A stretch of 64,000 bases of DNA from Telluria aromaticivorans (lineage in GTDB: Bacteria > Pseudomonadota > Gammaproteobacteria > Burkholderiales > Burkholderiaceae_D): assembly GCF_013003915.1 (NCBI RefSeq), contig NZ_JABAIV010000001.1:992001-1056000 (forward strand). The letters are read 5' to 3'. The notes beneath the pieces were generated by a model. It had not been told where the DNA came from. It did no database searches and saw only the letters and a list, made by a program, of their open reading frames with translations. Below are positions 33,955 through 42,254 of this stretch, piece after piece. The first letter of the stretch is position 1, and every line of letters starts with the position of its first letter. Made by a program: the position numbers and the translations under genes.

Positions 33955-35565
33955 GTGAAACTATCCATCGGCCACCGCCTTTTCCTGTCTGTCCTGCTGG
34001 CCATTCTCGCGGTGGCTGCCAGCGCTGTTTACTTGCTGCGCCAAAATGTGCTGGCCGGTTTCGGCGAATACGCCGTCGGTATCGAGCTCGACCGCCTGGA
34101 CGAATTATCCGGCGCGCTGGCTGCGCGCTACCGCTCGGCAGGCGACTGGCAATTCCTGCCGTCCGGCGACGAGCGCCGCGGCTGGATCGCCACCGAACTG
34201 GCGCGCCTGCAAGAAGAACGACAGCGCCGCGCGCTCGCAGTTCCGGCGCCACCCTCGCCGCCCTCGCCGGAATCGCCCCCCTCACCGCCCTCCCCCGACG
34301 ACCGGCCGGCGCGCGCCCTGGTCCCTGCAGCAGCTCCCCCCGCTCCGGTCACGCCGCCCGCCCCGCCGGCGCCCCCAGCCCCGCCCGCGCCGCCGGCCAT
34401 GCCCCTGCCGCCGCCGCGGATCGACACCGCAGGCACAGGGCCCGAAGCGCCGCGTGCGATTGGCGTCACCTACGACCTGCACCAGCGCGTCACGCTGCTC
34501 GATGCGAACGGCCGCTACCTGGCCGGCCGCCTCCCCGGCACGCTGCCGCTGGCGCGGCGCACCATCGAGGTCGAGGGCCGCACCGTCGGCTACCTCGGCG
34601 TGGCGCGCGGCCACCGGCCGAGCGATGCGATGTCGCTCGCCTTCCTGGAACAGCTGCGCAGCAGCCTGTGGCTGATCGTCGCCATGGCGGTGGCGCTGAG
34701 CGCGCTGGCTGCCGTCCTGCTGGCGCGCCACTTCCGCCAGCCGATCGGGCGCCTGGCCGAGGGCGCCGGCGCCCTTGCCGGTGGCCGCTACGAGGTGCGC
34801 CTGCCGGAGTCGCGCAGCGACGAACTGGGCGACCTGGCGCGCCACTTCAACGCGCTGGCCCTGCAGCTGGAAAGCGCGGAAAGCGCGCGCCGCCAATGGG
34901 TGGCCGACACCTCGCACGAGCTGCGCACCCCGCTCGCAGTGCTGCGCGCCCAGCTGGAAGCGCTGCAGGACGGCGTGCGCAGCGCCACGCCCGAGACCAT
35001 CGGCGCCATGCTGCGCCAGGTGCTGGCCCTGAACAAACTCATCGACGAGTTGTATGCGCTGGCGCGCGCCGACGTCGGAGCCCTGGATTGCAAGCCGGCG
35101 CCGCTCGACCTGTGGCAGCTCGCCGCCACCCACGCGCAGGCCTTCGGCGCGCGCCTGCAGGCGGCCGGGCTGGAACTGGAACTGGGCAGTGCGCCGCCCG
35201 TGCAACGGGTGGTGGGCGACGCCGACCGCCTGCACCAGGTGCTCGACAACCTGTTCGAGAACAGCTTGCGCTACACCTCGGCAGGCGGACGCATTTTCCT
35301 GCACGCGCATGCCGACGCAAAGCAGGTGCACCTCGTCATCGACGACAGCGCGCCCGGCGTGCCTGGCGATGCGCTGGCGCGCCTGGGCGAACGCTTCTAT
35401 CGCGTGGACGCGTCGCGCAGCCGGGCGCATGGCGGCGCCGGGCTCGGACTGGCGCTGTGCGGCCGCATCCTCGAGGCCCAGGGTGGCACGCTCGCCTTTG
35501 CCCACTCGCCGCTGGGCGGCCTGCGCGTGACCGTCTCGCTGCCGCTGGCCAGGGAGGGCATGTGA
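33955..35565 (+). CDS. Sensor histidine kinase (BaeS-like) with proline-rich periplasmic insert
   Basis: A 536-residue inner-membrane kinase. TM1 is about residues 8-28. The periplasmic domain (about 30-235) contains a long Pro/Ala/Ser insert at residues 98-160 with repeats of PPAP and PPSP. TM2 is near 240-260 (LWLIVAMAVALSALAAVLLA), followed by HAMP, HisKA with H321 in DTSHELRTPLAVLRA, and HATPase (DNLFENSLRYT, GAGLGLALCGRIL). It starts with GTG at 33955. The stop overlaps the GTG of the response-regulator gene by 3 bases. The signal sensed is unknown; BaeSR-like systems respond to envelope stress. Confidence 0.9.
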   Translation: MKLSIGHRLFLSVLLAILAVAASAVYLLRQNVLAGFGEYAVGIELDRLDELSGALAARYRSAGDWQFLPSGDERRGWIATELARLQEERQRRALAVPAPPSPPSPESPPSPPSPDDRPARALVPAAAPPAPVTPPAPPAPPAPPAPPAMPLPPPRIDTAGTGPEAPRAIGVTYDLHQRVTLLDANGRYLAGRLPGTLPLARRTIEVEGRTVGYLGVARGHRPSDAMSLAFLEQLRSSLWLIVAMAVALSALAAVLLARHFRQPIGRLAEGAGALAGGRYEVRLPESRSDELGDLARHFNALALQLESAESARRQWVADTSHELRTPLAVLRAQLEALQDGVRSATPETIGAMLRQVLALNKLIDELYALARADVGALDCKPAPLDLWQLAATHAQAFGARLQAAGLELELGSAPPVQRVVGDADRLHQVLDNLFENSLRYTSAGGRIFLHAHADAKQVHLVIDDSAPGVPGDALARLGERFYRVDASRSRAHGGAGLGLALCGRILEAQGGTLAFAHSPLGGLRVTVSLPLAREGM

Positions 35566-36224
35566 GCGCGCGCCTGGTGATTGTCGAGGACGAGCCTGAT
35601 CTGGCCGCCGTGGTCGCCGACTACGCACGCGCGGCCGGCCACGACCCGGTCGTTTTCGGCGACGGCCTGGAGGCGCTGGCGGCAATCCGCGCCCATCCTC
35701 CCGCGCTGGTGGTGCTCGACCTGATGCTGCCCGGGCTCGATGGCCTGTCGCTGTGCCGCGAGCTGCGCGCCTCCAGCGAGGTTCCGGTGATAATGGTGAC
35801 CGCGCGCGTCGAAGAGATCGACCGCCTGCTCGGCCTGGAAGCCGGCGCCGACGACTACCTGTGCAAGCCCTTCAGCCCGCGCGAGCTGATGGCCCGCATC
35901 AAGGCCATCCTGCGCCGCAGCGCGACAGGCGCACCTGCCCGCGCACTGGCGATCGACGAGGCGGCACGCCGCATCAGCATCCACGGCCATGCGCTCGACC
36001 TGACGCCGAGCGAATTCGCCATCCTCGCCGCACTGGCGCGCCGCCCGGGCCAGGTGTTCTCGCGCGCCCAGTTGCTCGATGCCGCGCGCGCCGACAGCCT
36101 GGACGCCACCGACCGCGCCATCGACAGCCACGTCAAGAACCTGCGCCGCAAGATCGATGCCGCAGCGCCGGGGTGCGAGGCGATCCGCTCGATCTACGGG
36201 CTGGGCTACCGCTGCGACCTGTAG
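35562..36224 (+). CDS. OmpR-family response regulator (BaeR-like)
   Basis: A 220-residue regulator starting with GTG (VSARLVIVEDEPDLAAVV). The receiver domain has the phosphorylation site D53 (VVLDLMLPGLDG) and the conserved Thr/Lys (MVTAR, YLCKPFSPREL). The C-terminal winged helix (LDLTPSEFAILAALARRPGQVFSRAQLLDA, SHVKNLRRKIDAAAPGCEAIRSIYGLGYR) binds DNA. It forms a translationally coupled pair with the preceding kinase. The next gene, an exported Pro-rich protein 100 bp downstream, may be a target. Confidence 0.93.
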   Translation: MSARLVIVEDEPDLAAVVADYARAAGHDPVVFGDGLEALAAIRAHPPALVVLDLMLPGLDGLSLCRELRASSEVPVIMVTARVEEIDRLLGLEAGADDYLCKPFSPRELMARIKAILRRSATGAPARALAIDEAARRISIHGHALDLTPSEFAILAALARRPGQVFSRAQLLDAARADSLDATDRAIDSHVKNLRRKIDAAAPGCEAIRSIYGLGYRCDL

Positions 36225-36323
36225 CCGCCCGAAGTGGCCCGATGCGGCTCCATCGTTTCTCCACGTTTGGCCTGCAGGATGCACCCATGGCCCGATGCGT
36301 GGCCGCAGCCAGAGGAGAACACC

Positions 36324-36755
36324 ATGAAAACAATCACCCCGACACTTATCCTGGTCGCCCTGCTGGGCCTGGGCGCTGGGACCGCCCAGGCCGGCGTGCA
36401 CTACAAGTGCGGCTCGGCCGTGCGCGGCAAATGCCCGCCGCCGCCGGTTCCACCGGCTCCGCCTGCCCCGCCTGCGCCACCGGCCCCGCCCATGGCGCCG
36501 CATGATGGGTATGCAGCGCCGGCCCCACCAGCGCCACCGTCGCCGCCGTCGCTCACCGCGCCACCTGCACCACCGGCTCCGCCCGCCATCGAACTGCCCG
36601 AGGTACCGGCCGCCGCCCACGCGGCCTGCGCCGGCAAGGCGGACGGCACCCGCTTCACCTACGTGTTGCGCAAGGGTGAAAGCATGACCGGCGTGTGCGA
36701 ACGCGACGGCAGCAAAGTCGTGTTCCAGCTGCGCGAATACCAGCGCGAGGATTGA
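36324..36755 (+). CDS. Exported polyproline-rich protein of unknown function
   Basis: A 143-residue protein with a signal peptide (VALLGLGAGTAQA, about residue 20). A short CxxxxxxKC segment (YKCGSAVRGKC) follows, then two tracts of repeated PPAP (about residues 35-95). The C-terminal 45 residues are folded-looking, with two cysteines (CAGKADGTRFTYVLRKGESMTGVCERDG). The start at 36324 has AGAGGAGA upstream. It lies just downstream of a two-component pair whose kinase carries a similar proline-rich periplasmic tract. No family is recognised. Confidence 0.75.
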   Translation: MKTITPTLILVALLGLGAGTAQAGVHYKCGSAVRGKCPPPPVPPAPPAPPAPPAPPMAPHDGYAAPAPPAPPSPPSLTAPPAPPAPPAIELPEVPAAAHAACAGKADGTRFTYVLRKGESMTGVCERDGSKVVFQLREYQRED

Positions 36756-36786
36756 CGGGGGGGACGGACCGGGATACTCGACTTAC

Positions 36787-36812
36787 GGGTCTAGATCATT
36801 TATTCTAGACCC
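36787..36812. promoter_or_regulatory. Palindromic operator at the BlaI-family gene start
   Basis: Perfect 9-bp arms GGGTCTAGA and TCTAGACCC separated by 8 bp, ending at the base before the ATG at 36813. Position and symmetry fit an autoregulatory site for the BlaI-like repressor, although it lacks the TACA/TGTA half-sites of staphylococcal BlaI. Confidence 0.6.
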
Positions 36813-37193
36813 ATGAGCATTCCCGCCGTTCCCGCCAAACCGACCCCGTCCGAACTGGAAATGCTGCGCCTGCTGTGGCAGCTCGGCCCGGCCACCGCCC
36901 GCCAGGTCCACGAGGCGGCAGTCGAGGCGCGCCCGGACATGGCCTATGCCAACGTTCTGCGCCTGCTGCAGGTGATGCATGCCAAGGGCCTGCTGAACCG
37001 CGACGAAAGCGCGCGCGCCCACGTGTACGCGCCGGCCCAGCCGCAGGACAGCCTGCAGACCAATCTCATCAAGGACCTGATCCACAAGGCCTTCTCTGGT
37101 TCCGGCAAGGAACTGGTGCTGGCGGCCCTGCGCGGCCACGTCAGCAAGAAGGAACGCGAAGAGATCCAGCAGATCCTGAATCGCAAGGACTGA
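36813..37193 (+). CDS. BlaI/MecI/CopY-family transcriptional repressor
   Basis: A 126-residue winged-helix protein: PTPSELEMLRLLWQLGPATARQVHEAAVE, then YANVLRLLQVMHAKGLLNRDESARAHVYAP, which is the classic BlaI pattern. A helical C-terminal part would give dimerisation. Members of this family are normally cleaved by a BlaR1/MecR1 (M56) sensor protease encoded next door; none is found here. The following gene instead encodes an oxidoreductase-like small protein starting 3 bp after the stop. The operator-like palindrome abuts the start codon. Confidence 0.88.
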   Translation: MSIPAVPAKPTPSELEMLRLLWQLGPATARQVHEAAVEARPDMAYANVLRLLQVMHAKGLLNRDESARAHVYAPAQPQDSLQTNLIKDLIHKAFSGSGKELVLAALRGHVSKKEREEIQQILNRKD

Positions 37194-37196
37194 GCC

Positions 37197-37391
37197 ATGC
37201 CGCTGCCTCCTTCGACGCGGCCCGTGCCACCGGTGCAGCCGGAACTCGAGGATTGCTGCCGCAGCGGCTGCACGCCCTGCGTATTCGACCTCTACGAAGC
37301 GGCGCTCGAACGCTACGAACAGGCGCTGGCGGAATGGGAAGTCGCCAACCGCGCCGGCGACGCGCCGCCCCCGCCTCCGCCTCCGCCCTGA
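37197..37391 (+). CDS. Small oxidoreductase-like (PF09791-type) protein
   Basis: A 64-residue protein whose core PELEDCCRSGCTPCVFDLY followed by EAALERYEQAL matches the oxidoreductase-like N-terminal family, with the CCxSGCxxC cysteine cluster that may bind a metal. It ends in a run of eight prolines. The ATG lies 3 bp after the stop of the BlaI-like gene, so the two are certainly one transcript. The function of this family in bacteria is not known. Confidence 0.82.
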   Translation: MPLPPSTRPVPPVQPELEDCCRSGCTPCVFDLYEAALERYEQALAEWEVANRAGDAPPPPPPPP

Positions 37392-37475
37392 GGCGTACCA
37401 CCGCCGCGCACGCTTGAGTCCGGCCTCTTGCCGTTTTGATTACAATGAACTCATCGGTCACGGCCTGGAGCGGAT

Positions 37476-37940
37476 ATGTTTGACATGGATCTTCCCTGGT
37501 GGGAGTTCGTCGTACGCGGCCTGGTCGTCTACATCCTGCTGCTGGTCATGGTGCGGATCTCGGGCCGCAGGACGGTCGGCCAGTTCACGCCCTTTGACCT
37601 GTTGGTGGTCATGCTGCTGTCCGAAGCCGTGTCGAACTCGATGACCGGTGGCGACAATTCGCTCGCCGGCGGATTGATCGTCGCCACCACCCTGGTCGCC
37701 ATCAAGTCGGTGATCGCCCTGCTGGGCTCGCGCAACGAGACTTTCGCCAAGGCGGTCGACGGCAGCGCCGTGCTGATCGGGCGCGACGGCGTCTTCTTCG
37801 ACAAGGTGGTGCGCAGTTGCCGCCTGTCCGAAGGCGACCTGGACGAAGCCTTGCGCGAGCACGATTGCCCGCGTTCCGAGATGAAATGTGCCTTCCTCGA
37901 AGCCGACGGCGGGATCACCATCATGCGCAATCCGCAGTAG
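37476..37940 (+). CDS. DUF421/YetF-family membrane protein
   Basis: A 154-residue protein with three N-terminal hydrophobic helices (VRGLVVYILLLVMVRISGRRTVGQFTPFDLLVVMLLSEAVSN). A cytoplasmic DUF421 domain follows (AVDGSAVLIGRDGVFFDKVVRSCRLSEGDLDEALREH). The GRRTxGQ-TPFDLL motif is diagnostic. It is shorter than Bacillus YetF (about 230 aa), which is normal for proteobacterial members. GGAG precedes the ATG. Function unknown; related proteins affect spore or envelope properties. Confidence 0.88.
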   Translation: MFDMDLPWWEFVVRGLVVYILLLVMVRISGRRTVGQFTPFDLLVVMLLSEAVSNSMTGGDNSLAGGLIVATTLVAIKSVIALLGSRNETFAKAVDGSAVLIGRDGVFFDKVVRSCRLSEGDLDEALREHDCPRSEMKCAFLEADGGITIMRNPQ

Positions 37941-38089
37941 CTTTCTGGCACACCGGCCTTGCTTGCTTGTCGGGTATCTCTTTACTTCCCGTAAGGTGTA
38001 GCTCGCTATGCTTGCATGTGCTACTTTTTTCTGCGGCGGGTCCGGTCGGACGCGCCGTTTTGGTTTCTTTCCTATTCAGGAGGTATGCC

Positions 38090-38695
38090 ATGAAAAAAGT
38101 AATCTCGGCCCTCGCGCTGACAGTGTCCGCCTTGACGGTGGCGCCGGCAAGCCAGGCCCAGGATGTCTACCGGGCCGTATCCAGCGGACCCGCTGAAGCG
38201 ACGCCCAATGCCTCGCCCGGCTATAGCATCGCGACATTTGAAATCGACGGGAACATCCTGACCGCGGACATTCCCTTCAGCGACCTGACCACGCCCACGG
38301 TGAGCGCCCACCTGCACTGCTGCACCACCGATTCGCTGGCGGGCGCGGCAGGCGTTGCCATCCCCCTGTTCGGCTTCCCGCTCGGGGTGACGTCAGGGAA
38401 CTATACCCAGACCTTCGACCTGTCTGACCCTGCCATCTACAACCCCACCTTCCTCGCGGCGTTCGGGGGCACGGCTACCGGCGCCAGTGCAGCGATGCTC
38501 GATGCGCTGACCGGTAACCAGGTCTACCTGAATATCCACACCTCGCTCTATCCGGGAGGAGAAATCCGCGGCTTCCTCACCGATACCTCGGTCGCAGCGA
38601 TCCCCGAACCGGCAACCTGGGGAATGCTGGGAGCGGGCCTGGCCGGCCTGGCGATCCTGTCGCGCCGCCGTCCGGCCTTGTTCAAGCAAGCCTAG
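38090..38695 (+). CDS. CHRD-domain protein with PEP-CTERM sorting signal
   Basis: A 201-residue exported protein. Signal peptide (ALTVSALTVAPASQAQ, about residue 22). A CHRD-type beta domain follows, with HLHCCTTDSLAGAAGVAIPLFG and YLNIHTSLYPGGEIRGFL, the latter being the diagnostic H-xxx-PGGEIRG motif. The C terminus has PEP-CTERM features: IPEPATWGMLGAGLAGLAIL followed by basic SRRR. It is therefore predicted to be processed by an exosortase encoded elsewhere. AGGAGG lies at 38078-38083. Its end overlaps the convergent gluQRS gene by 14 bp. Confidence 0.9.
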   Translation: MKKVISALALTVSALTVAPASQAQDVYRAVSSGPAEATPNASPGYSIATFEIDGNILTADIPFSDLTTPTVSAHLHCCTTDSLAGAAGVAIPLFGFPLGVTSGNYTQTFDLSDPAIYNPTFLAAFGGTATGASAAMLDALTGNQVYLNIHTSLYPGGEIRGFLTDTSVAAIPEPATWGMLGAGLAGLAILSRRRPALFKQA

Positions 38696-39581
38696 CGTCA
38701 AGGGATGCCAGTTTGTGGTCCCAGGCCGGTATCGCCGCACGCCAGAAGGCGTCGAGCGATACCGCCTTTTCGAGCGGTAAATCGAGGAAGCGCGCCGCCT
38801 GCAGCAAGACCGCGACCGCCGCCGCTTCGTCGCCCGGCAGCACCGCCACGGCGCCGGTCTGCTTCGACAGCTTTTCGCCCAATTCATTGCGCACGACCGG
38901 CACGTGCAAATAGCGCGGCGTCGGCACGCCGAGAACGCGCTGCAGGAAGACCTGGCGCGGCGTCGAGTCCAGCAAATCCGCACCGCGCACCACGTCGGTG
39001 ACGCCTTGCAGCGCATCGTCCACCACTACCGCCAGCTGGTAAGCCCAGAAGCCGTCGGCGCGTTTCAGAACGAAGTCACCGGAATCGGCGCCGAGGCGCT
39101 GCGTCACCTCGCCGGCGAAGCGGTCGGTGAAGCTGATCACGTCATAGCCGGCGTCGGGCACGCGCAGGCGCAGGCTGCGCATGCTGCGGCCTTCCGCCAG
39201 CCCGTAGCGGCAGGTGCCGGGATAAATCGCTGCGCCGTCCGGGGCGACGCCCAGCCGCGAATCGGCTATCTCGCGCCGGTTGCAGCCGCAGGGATAGGTG
39301 TGTTCCGCGATGCGGTCGGCGGCAGCCTGGTAGAGGTGCTTGCGCCGGCTCTGCCAGACGATCTCGCCATCGGCATGCATGCCGAGCGAATCGAGCAGCG
39401 CCAGGATGCCCTCGGCCGCGCCGGGGACGCTGCGGCCTTCGTCGATGTCTTCGATGCGCACCAGCCAGGTGCCGTGGTGGGCGCGGGCGTCGAGGTAGCT
39501 GGCCAGCGCCGCGACCAGCGAGCCGGCATGCAGCGGGCCGGTCGGCGACGGGGCGAACCGGCCGATGTAGGGTTGGTTCAC
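38682..39581 (-). CDS. gluQ: Glutamyl-Q tRNA(Asp) synthetase
   Basis: A paralogue of the GluRS catalytic domain that attaches glutamate to queuosine 34 of tRNA-Asp. The HIGH-type motif is GRFAPSPTGPLHAGSLVAAL and the KMSKS-type motif is EKLSKQTGAVAV. Zinc-ligand cysteines occur in YPCGCNRRE with a further Cys in PGTCRYG. The anticodon-binding domain of true GluRS is absent, and the length (299 aa) is as expected. The last codons overlap the convergent CHRD gene. Confidence 0.95.
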   Translation of the reverse strand: MNQPYIGRFAPSPTGPLHAGSLVAALASYLDARAHHGTWLVRIEDIDEGRSVPGAAEGILALLDSLGMHADGEIVWQSRRKHLYQAAADRIAEHTYPCGCNRREIADSRLGVAPDGAAIYPGTCRYGLAEGRSMRSLRLRVPDAGYDVISFTDRFAGEVTQRLGADSGDFVLKRADGFWAYQLAVVVDDALQGVTDVVRGADLLDSTPRQVFLQRVLGVPTPRYLHVPVVRNELGEKLSKQTGAVAVLPGDEAAAVAVLLQAARFLDLPLEKAVSLDAFWRAAIPAWDHKLASLDARLA

Positions 39582-39621
39582 GTGCTTGATTGATTGTTGC
39601 AGGATGTGGCTACCTTAACAC

Positions 39622-39755
39622 GTAGGGTGGGCGGGGTCATTCTGGCCAATGGCCGGAATGACGAACGCCCGCGCGTGCAACGCCGGTTTGCATGGACACG
39701 GTGCATGAATTCAAACGTGAATTGAACGCGCGGGCGGCGAAGCCGCCCACCCTAC
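39622..39755. repeat. Family A intergenic repeat, copy 7 (with internal hairpin)
   Basis: GTAGGGTGGGCGGG to GCCGCCCACCCTAC. Near the left end it contains a small hairpin GTCATTCTGGCC / GGCCGGAATGAC resembling family B. The right end is 3 bp from the stop codon at 39759. Confidence 0.88.
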
Positions 39756-39758
39756 GGG

Positions 39759-40241
39759 TTATTTTTTGGCGTGCTCCTTGATCAACTTCGTCACCTGGTC
39801 CGCCACTTCGTTCGGCACCGCCATCGACAGCTGGTAATGCACGATCTCGAAGCCCTTCGCCGTCTTGCGGATCACGCCGCTGGCCATGCACGGGCCCATG
39901 TTCGGCGTGTCGAGCAGCTCGTCGAACCAGATCAGCGACTTGTCGGCCGACGCATACACATTGCGGCGCGTGGCCTTGAAGCTCCACGCCGACTTGCGGT
40001 CGAAATATTTTTTCGCCCAGGTCTTGAACTCGTCACGGCGCCAGAGTTCGGTGCGGTCGGTGCCGATGTAGACGCCGTCCTTTGCCATCTTGTCGAAATA
40101 GGCCAGGCGCGCATTGGCGGCGTCGTCATGCCATTCGTCGACAAAGGCGTTGACCTGTTTGGTGAGGACGGCGTCGGTCTCGGCATGGACAAGGCCAGTC
40201 AGGCCGAACAACAGGACGAGGGCGGCAAGAAGTCGTTTCAT
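39759..40241 (-). CDS. Exported NTF2/SnoaL-like protein
   Basis: A 160-residue protein with a Sec signal peptide (LAALVLLFGLTGLVHA). An NTF2-like fold follows: helical VLTKQVNAFVDEWHDDAANARLAYFDKMAKDGVYIGTD, RRDEFKTWAKKYF, then beta strands ending VIRKTAKGFEIVHYQLSMAVPN. This pattern matches the nuclear transport factor 2 / DUF4440 group. The ATG at 40241 (MKRLLAAL) with AAAGAGA upstream is preferred over a start eight codons earlier. Substrate unknown. Confidence 0.85.
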   Translation of the reverse strand: MKRLLAALVLLFGLTGLVHAETDAVLTKQVNAFVDEWHDDAANARLAYFDKMAKDGVYIGTDRTELWRRDEFKTWAKKYFDRKSAWSFKATRRNVYASADKSLIWFDELLDTPNMGPCMASGVIRKTAKGFEIVHYQLSMAVPNEVADQVTKLIKEHAKK

Positions 40242-40368
40242 GGTCTCTTTCGGTGGTTGGCGCATGCGGTTCGCATGAAATGCGTCGCCTGGGGTGGCGC
40301 ACAGTATGGAAACCCGCTAACGATAATGCAACTGCAGTACATTGCCAAGGTTGCCACCGTCCCCTTGA

Positions 40369-40740
40369 ATGATGAAACGACTGCTGCTGGCCTGCGCCGC
40401 CGCCCTTGCCCAGCCCGCGCCCGCCGCCGAGCCAGAACCACGCAAGGCCACTATCGCAGCACCTGAGCCGGCGCCGCTGCCGCTGCGGGCACGCCTGACG
40501 GGCGGCGCGATCGCACAGGCAGTGAGCGACACCCTGGCCGAACAGCCCATTGCGGGGCGCAGCGAAGGCATTGCCCTGGGCGCCGACGCCTACCGCGATT
40601 TCTCGCGCAGGATGGACGAGGCCAAGGTCCCCGACTGCCTGCGCCCGGATGGCCTGAAGCACCAGCCGACCTATTTCCTGGCCGGCCTCTTCGCGCTTCC
40701 TTTCATTCCCATCGCTAAGCTGCGTGGCAAATGCAACTAG
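40369..40740 (+). CDS. Hypothetical exported protein
   Basis: A 123-residue protein with a short signal peptide (LLLACAAALAQPAPAA), a Pro/Ala-rich stretch and a C-terminal part with two cysteines (VPDCLRPDGLKHQPTYFLAGLFALPFIPIAKLRGKC). The C-terminal segment is hydrophobic and could be membrane-associated. Codon use and GC-rich third positions look coding. No known family is recognised. It is divergent from the NTF2-like gene. Confidence 0.6.
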   Translation: MMKRLLLACAAALAQPAPAAEPEPRKATIAAPEPAPLPLRARLTGGAIAQAVSDTLAEQPIAGRSEGIALGADAYRDFSRRMDEAKVPDCLRPDGLKHQPTYFLAGLFALPFIPIAKLRGKCN

Positions 40741-40779
40741 TCCCGGCTTCACGGCAATGCCAGTCAATTATTGAGAACC

Positions 40780-40936
40780 GTAGGGTGGGCGACTTGCAAT
40801 CTGGTCCACTGGACCAGATTGCCCCATGCGGTGATAGTTGCAGCTTGAACCGGCGCACGGGCTGCAGCACCGTGATCTGACCGCGTGGGCAAGGTAATTC
40901 AGGGCAATGCCCTGAATTACGAATTGCAAACCCTAC
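40780..40936. repeat. Family A intergenic repeat, copy 8 (divergent)
   Basis: Left end GTAGGGTGGGC and right end AACCCTAC, with internal hairpins GGTCCACTGGACC and AATTCAGGGCAATGCCCTGAATT. The inner GC-rich arms differ from the other copies. Together with unassigned sequence it fills the gap 40741-41120. Confidence 0.75.
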
Positions 40937-41120
40937 GGGTAGCCGGCGGCTCTCAGTGATCGGCATTCGGCTTCGGAGCGAGTTTGACGCCGGATTAGCG
41001 CGTCCTTAACGAAAATTTAACGCCGTGCCCACTAGGCTTCGGTACGTGGCCACCAGGCCACCCCACCATCGCCAAAGGCGCCCTTCATTGAACAAGCGTG
41101 TGCATGTATCGTCGAACCTG

Positions 41121-41522
41121 ATGCCGGTCCAGGATTTCCTGGTGCTGGAAGACGTCGCACGCCGGCTCGCACGCACCTACCCGCCCGACTGGCTGGAGCG
41201 CCAGGGACGGCAGGTCTACACCGTCGCGCTGACCGTCTCCTTCCTGCTCGGCATGCTGCTCGGGCTGGCCTGGGGCCCGTGGTGGGGCTTCCTCATCCCC
41301 CTGTCGATGCCGGGCCTGGTCCTGGTCGTCCTGCCGCGCTGCCTCTTTGGCCGCGAAGCGGGACGCCCGCGCTGGGCCCATCGGCTGGCTGCGCTCGACC
41401 GGAAGGACGTCGAACTGGTGGGCCGCATCACCGGCCTGGAACCCGGCCAGGCATGCAGCGGCGACCGTTTTTTCGAGATCTGGCGCCACGCCCAATGCTT
41501 CATCGACTACCGCAATGGCTGA
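41121..41522 (+). CDS. Small membrane protein of unknown function
   Basis: A 133-residue protein with two hydrophobic helices (VYTVALTVSFLLGMLLGLAW and WGFLIPLSMPGLVLVVLP) flanked by soluble arms. The C-terminal arm ends FFEIWRHAQCFIDYRNG. The start is uncertain: the frame is open from 41025 and GTG or TTG codons lie between; the ATG at 41121 just precedes the folded part (VQDFLVLEDVARRLARTYP). It lies 30 bp upstream of a response regulator and may share its transcript. No family recognised. Confidence 0.55.
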   Translation: MPVQDFLVLEDVARRLARTYPPDWLERQGRQVYTVALTVSFLLGMLLGLAWGPWWGFLIPLSMPGLVLVVLPRCLFGREAGRPRWAHRLAALDRKDVELVGRITGLEPGQACSGDRFFEIWRHAQCFIDYRNG

Positions 41523-41552
41523 CGGCTGCGCGGCTGCACTAGAATAGGCTCC

Positions 41553-42254
41553 ATGCGCATCCTTATCGTTGAAGACCATCCCGACATCCTCGCCAACCTC
41601 TACGGCTTCCTCGAACCAAAGGGCCACCAGCTCGACTCCGCCCGCAACGGCTACGGCGGGCTGGCGCTGGCGTCCGAACACGACTACGACGTAATCGTCC
41701 TCGACGTCATGCTGCCCGGCCTGAACGGGCTGGAGCTGTGCCAGAAGCTGCGCACGGAACTCGGCAAGTCCACCCCGGTGCTGATGCTCACGGCGCGCGA
41801 CAGCCTGCCCGACAAGGTGGCCGGCTTCGACAGCGGAGCCGACGACTACCTGGTCAAGCCGTTCTCGCTGGTGGAGCTCGAGGTGCGCCTGAAAGCGCTG
41901 GTGCGCCGCTCCGCCGCCGCCCATGCGGTGCACGCGACCATGCGCTTCGGCGAGCTCAGTTACGATCCCGATACGCAGGAGGCATCGCGCGCCGGCGTGC
42001 CGGTGATGCTCACCCGGACCGGCTACACCCTGCTGCGCACCCTGCTCGCCTCCGCCCCGCGCATCGTCACGCGCGAGTCGCTCGAGCATGCGGTCTGGGG
42101 CGACGACCGCCCCGACAGCGACGCGCTGCGCACGCATATCCACGCACTGCGCCAGGCGATCGACAAGCCGTTTGCGACGCCGATGCTGCAGACCGTCGCC
42201 GGCGTCGGCTACAAGCTGGTCCAGCCGATTGCGGCGCGCGATGAAAAGCGCTGA
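41553..42254 (+). CDS. OmpR-family response regulator (PmrA-like)
   Basis: A 233-residue regulator. Receiver domain with D51 (IVLDVMLPGLNG) and switch residues (MLTARDSLPDK, YLVKPFSLVEL). Winged-helix effector domain at about residues 125-225 (VMLTRTGYTLLRTLLASAPRIVTRESLEHAVWGDDRPDSDALRTHIHALRQAID). It overlaps the next gene, a sensor kinase, by 14 bp. Placement before eptA suggests it controls lipid A modification, as PmrA does. Confidence 0.92.
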   Translation: MRILIVEDHPDILANLYGFLEPKGHQLDSARNGYGGLALASEHDYDVIVLDVMLPGLNGLELCQKLRTELGKSTPVLMLTARDSLPDKVAGFDSGADDYLVKPFSLVELEVRLKALVRRSAAAHAVHATMRFGELSYDPDTQEASRAGVPVMLTRTGYTLLRTLLASAPRIVTRESLEHAVWGDDRPDSDALRTHIHALRQAIDKPFATPMLQTVAGVGYKLVQPIAARDEKR

